A stretch of 6,954 nt of DNA. It comes from Candidatus Scybalomonas excrementavium (GTDB lineage Bacteria; Bacillota; Clostridia; Lachnospirales; Lachnospiraceae). The stretch spans positions 1 through 6,954 of the forward strand of contig JADIML010000056.1 of the NCBI GenBank assembly GCA_017694765.1, read 5' to 3'. The first letter of the stretch is position 1. Every line of letters starts with the position of its first letter. Under the pieces are notes generated by a model. It ran no database searches, had not been told where the DNA came from, and saw only the letters and a program-made list of their open reading frames with translations. Positions 6,153 through 6,954 of the stretch are shown one piece after another. The position numbers and the translations under genes are program-made.

Positions 6153-6954
6153 TTGACAGAAAATGGGAATCAAGATCCAAAGAAAAATTCTACGAATAAA
6201 AAAACAATCATTGTTTTGCTTGGATTAGCTATATTATTTACCTTTTTATTACAAAGTGTAATGATAAGAGTAACAAGTGCAAGGCAGACAGTGATTCCAT
6301 ATAGCGAATTTATGGAAATGTTAGAAGATGGTAAAATTAAAAAAGTCACATTAAATTCAGGGAGTGTACAGAGTTACTTTTTAGTGGAACCAAAAGAACA
6401 GACGAACCCAGTCAATAAAGTGATATATAAAGTGATTTATTTCCCTGATGATGATCTTGGGAAACGGTTAGAAGAAGCGAAGAAAACAGCAGAGGAGAAT
6501 CATACAACCTTTACTTATGGAACAGAAGAAAAGGATAATACCTCAAATATTCTTACAACAATTGCTGGATGGGTTGTACCATTAATCTTAATCTATGGTG
6601 TCTTATTCTTTGGGATGAGAATGATGACAAAAAATGGTGGTGGATTTATGGGAGGTGTTGGTAAAAGCAACGCCAAAGTATATGTAGAAGAGAAGACAGG
6701 TGTTACTTTTGCAGATGTTGCAGGACAAGATGAAGCAAAAGAAACGTTAAAAGAAATGGTAGATTTTCTTCATCACCCTGAGCGTTATTTAAAAATTGGA
6801 GCAAAACTTCCAAAGGGAGCACTTTTAGTAGGTCCTCCGGGAACTGGTAAAACTTTACTTGCAAAAGCTGTAGCTGGAGAAGCTAACGTACCATTTTTCT
6901 CTTTATCTGGTTCAGGATTTGTAGAAATGTTTGTTGGGGTTGGAGCTTCTCGTG
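6153..6954 (+). CDS. ftsH: ATP-dependent zinc metalloprotease FtsH (5' part, cut by window end)
   Basis: FtsH is a membrane-anchored AAA+ protease that forms hexamers and degrades damaged membrane proteins and some soluble regulators. The first 267 codons are present and the frame is open to the edge. Residues 1-17 are a hydrophilic cytoplasmic tail. The first membrane helix is at about 18-37, an extracytoplasmic domain at about 38-133 contains IPYSEFMEMLEDGKIKKV, and the second helix is at about 134-154. The AAA+ domain begins with VTFADVAGQDEAKETL (from 184), and Walker A is GPPGTGKT (227-234). The pore-loop motif MFVG (259-262) lies near the end of what is visible. Walker B, the second region of homology and the HExxH zinc site lie beyond the window. 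The start is TTG, supported by AGGAGG 8 bases upstream, by frame, and by the lack of an in-frame ATG near the N-terminus. A near-consensus promoter with an overlapping palindrome precedes it, so it is probably regulated on its own. Confidence 0.97.
   Translation, partial: MTENGNQDPKKNSTNKKTIIVLLGLAILFTFLLQSVMIRVTSARQTVIPYSEFMEMLEDGKIKKVTLNSGSVQSYFLVEPKEQTNPVNKVIYKVIYFPDDDLGKRLEEAKKTAEENHTTFTYGTEEKDNTSNILTTIAGWVVPLILIYGVLFFGMRMMTKNGGGFMGGVGKSNAKVYVEEKTGVTFADVAGQDEAKETLKEMVDFLHHPERYLKIGAKLPKGALLVGPPGTGKTLLAKAVAGEANVPFFSLSGSGFVEMFVGVGASR

Overview
The window looks like ordinary chromosome from a low-GC, Gram-positive anaerobe, most likely a clostridium of the Lachnospiraceae type. The evidence is AT-rich DNA, strong AGGAGG-type ribosome sites, AGA/CGA-rich arginine codons in most genes, a clostridial-style Mrp with a cysteine-rich N-terminus, and an SBP-GGDEF sensor of a kind common in that group. 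The lineage is inferred from composition and remembered family resemblance, not from a search.

Layout, left to right: (1) bases 1-123 hold a promoter and leader. (2) 124-2280 (+) encodes a membrane-anchored sensor with two extracellular solute-binding domains fused to a diguanylate cyclase that looks intact. (3) A near-symmetric hairpin at 2301-2352 ends this gene and the convergent next one. (4) 2380-4101 (-) encodes a cytoplasmic glycoside hydrolase family 3 enzyme of the NagZ/beta-hexosaminidase type. (5) 4102-4357 is a divergent control region. (6) 4358-5191 (+) encodes an Mrp/NBP35-type P-loop ATPase for iron-sulfur cluster carriage, followed by a clear terminator at 5201-5236. (7) 5386-5973 (+) encodes a Nudix hydrolase. 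(8) 5974-6152 is an AT-rich control region with repeats, a near-consensus promoter and an operator-like palindrome. (9) From 6153 to the window end (+) runs the first 267 codons of ftsH, starting at TTG. No stretch of more than 300 bases lacks a gene.

The genes do not form one operon. Promoters, terminators and changes of strand separate most of them into single-gene units: nutrient or signal sensing to c-di-GMP, sugar hydrolysis or wall recycling, Fe-S assembly, nucleotide-type hydrolysis, and membrane protein quality control. The one possible read-through is from the Nudix gene into ftsH, because no intrinsic terminator is visible between them.

I found no mobile element, CRISPR array, tRNA or rRNA, and nothing that amounts to an undescribed multigene system. 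The most useful leads are the dual-sensor cyclase with its feedback site, the unusual codon use of the GH3 gene beside its neighbours, and the palindrome lying inside the ftsH promoter.
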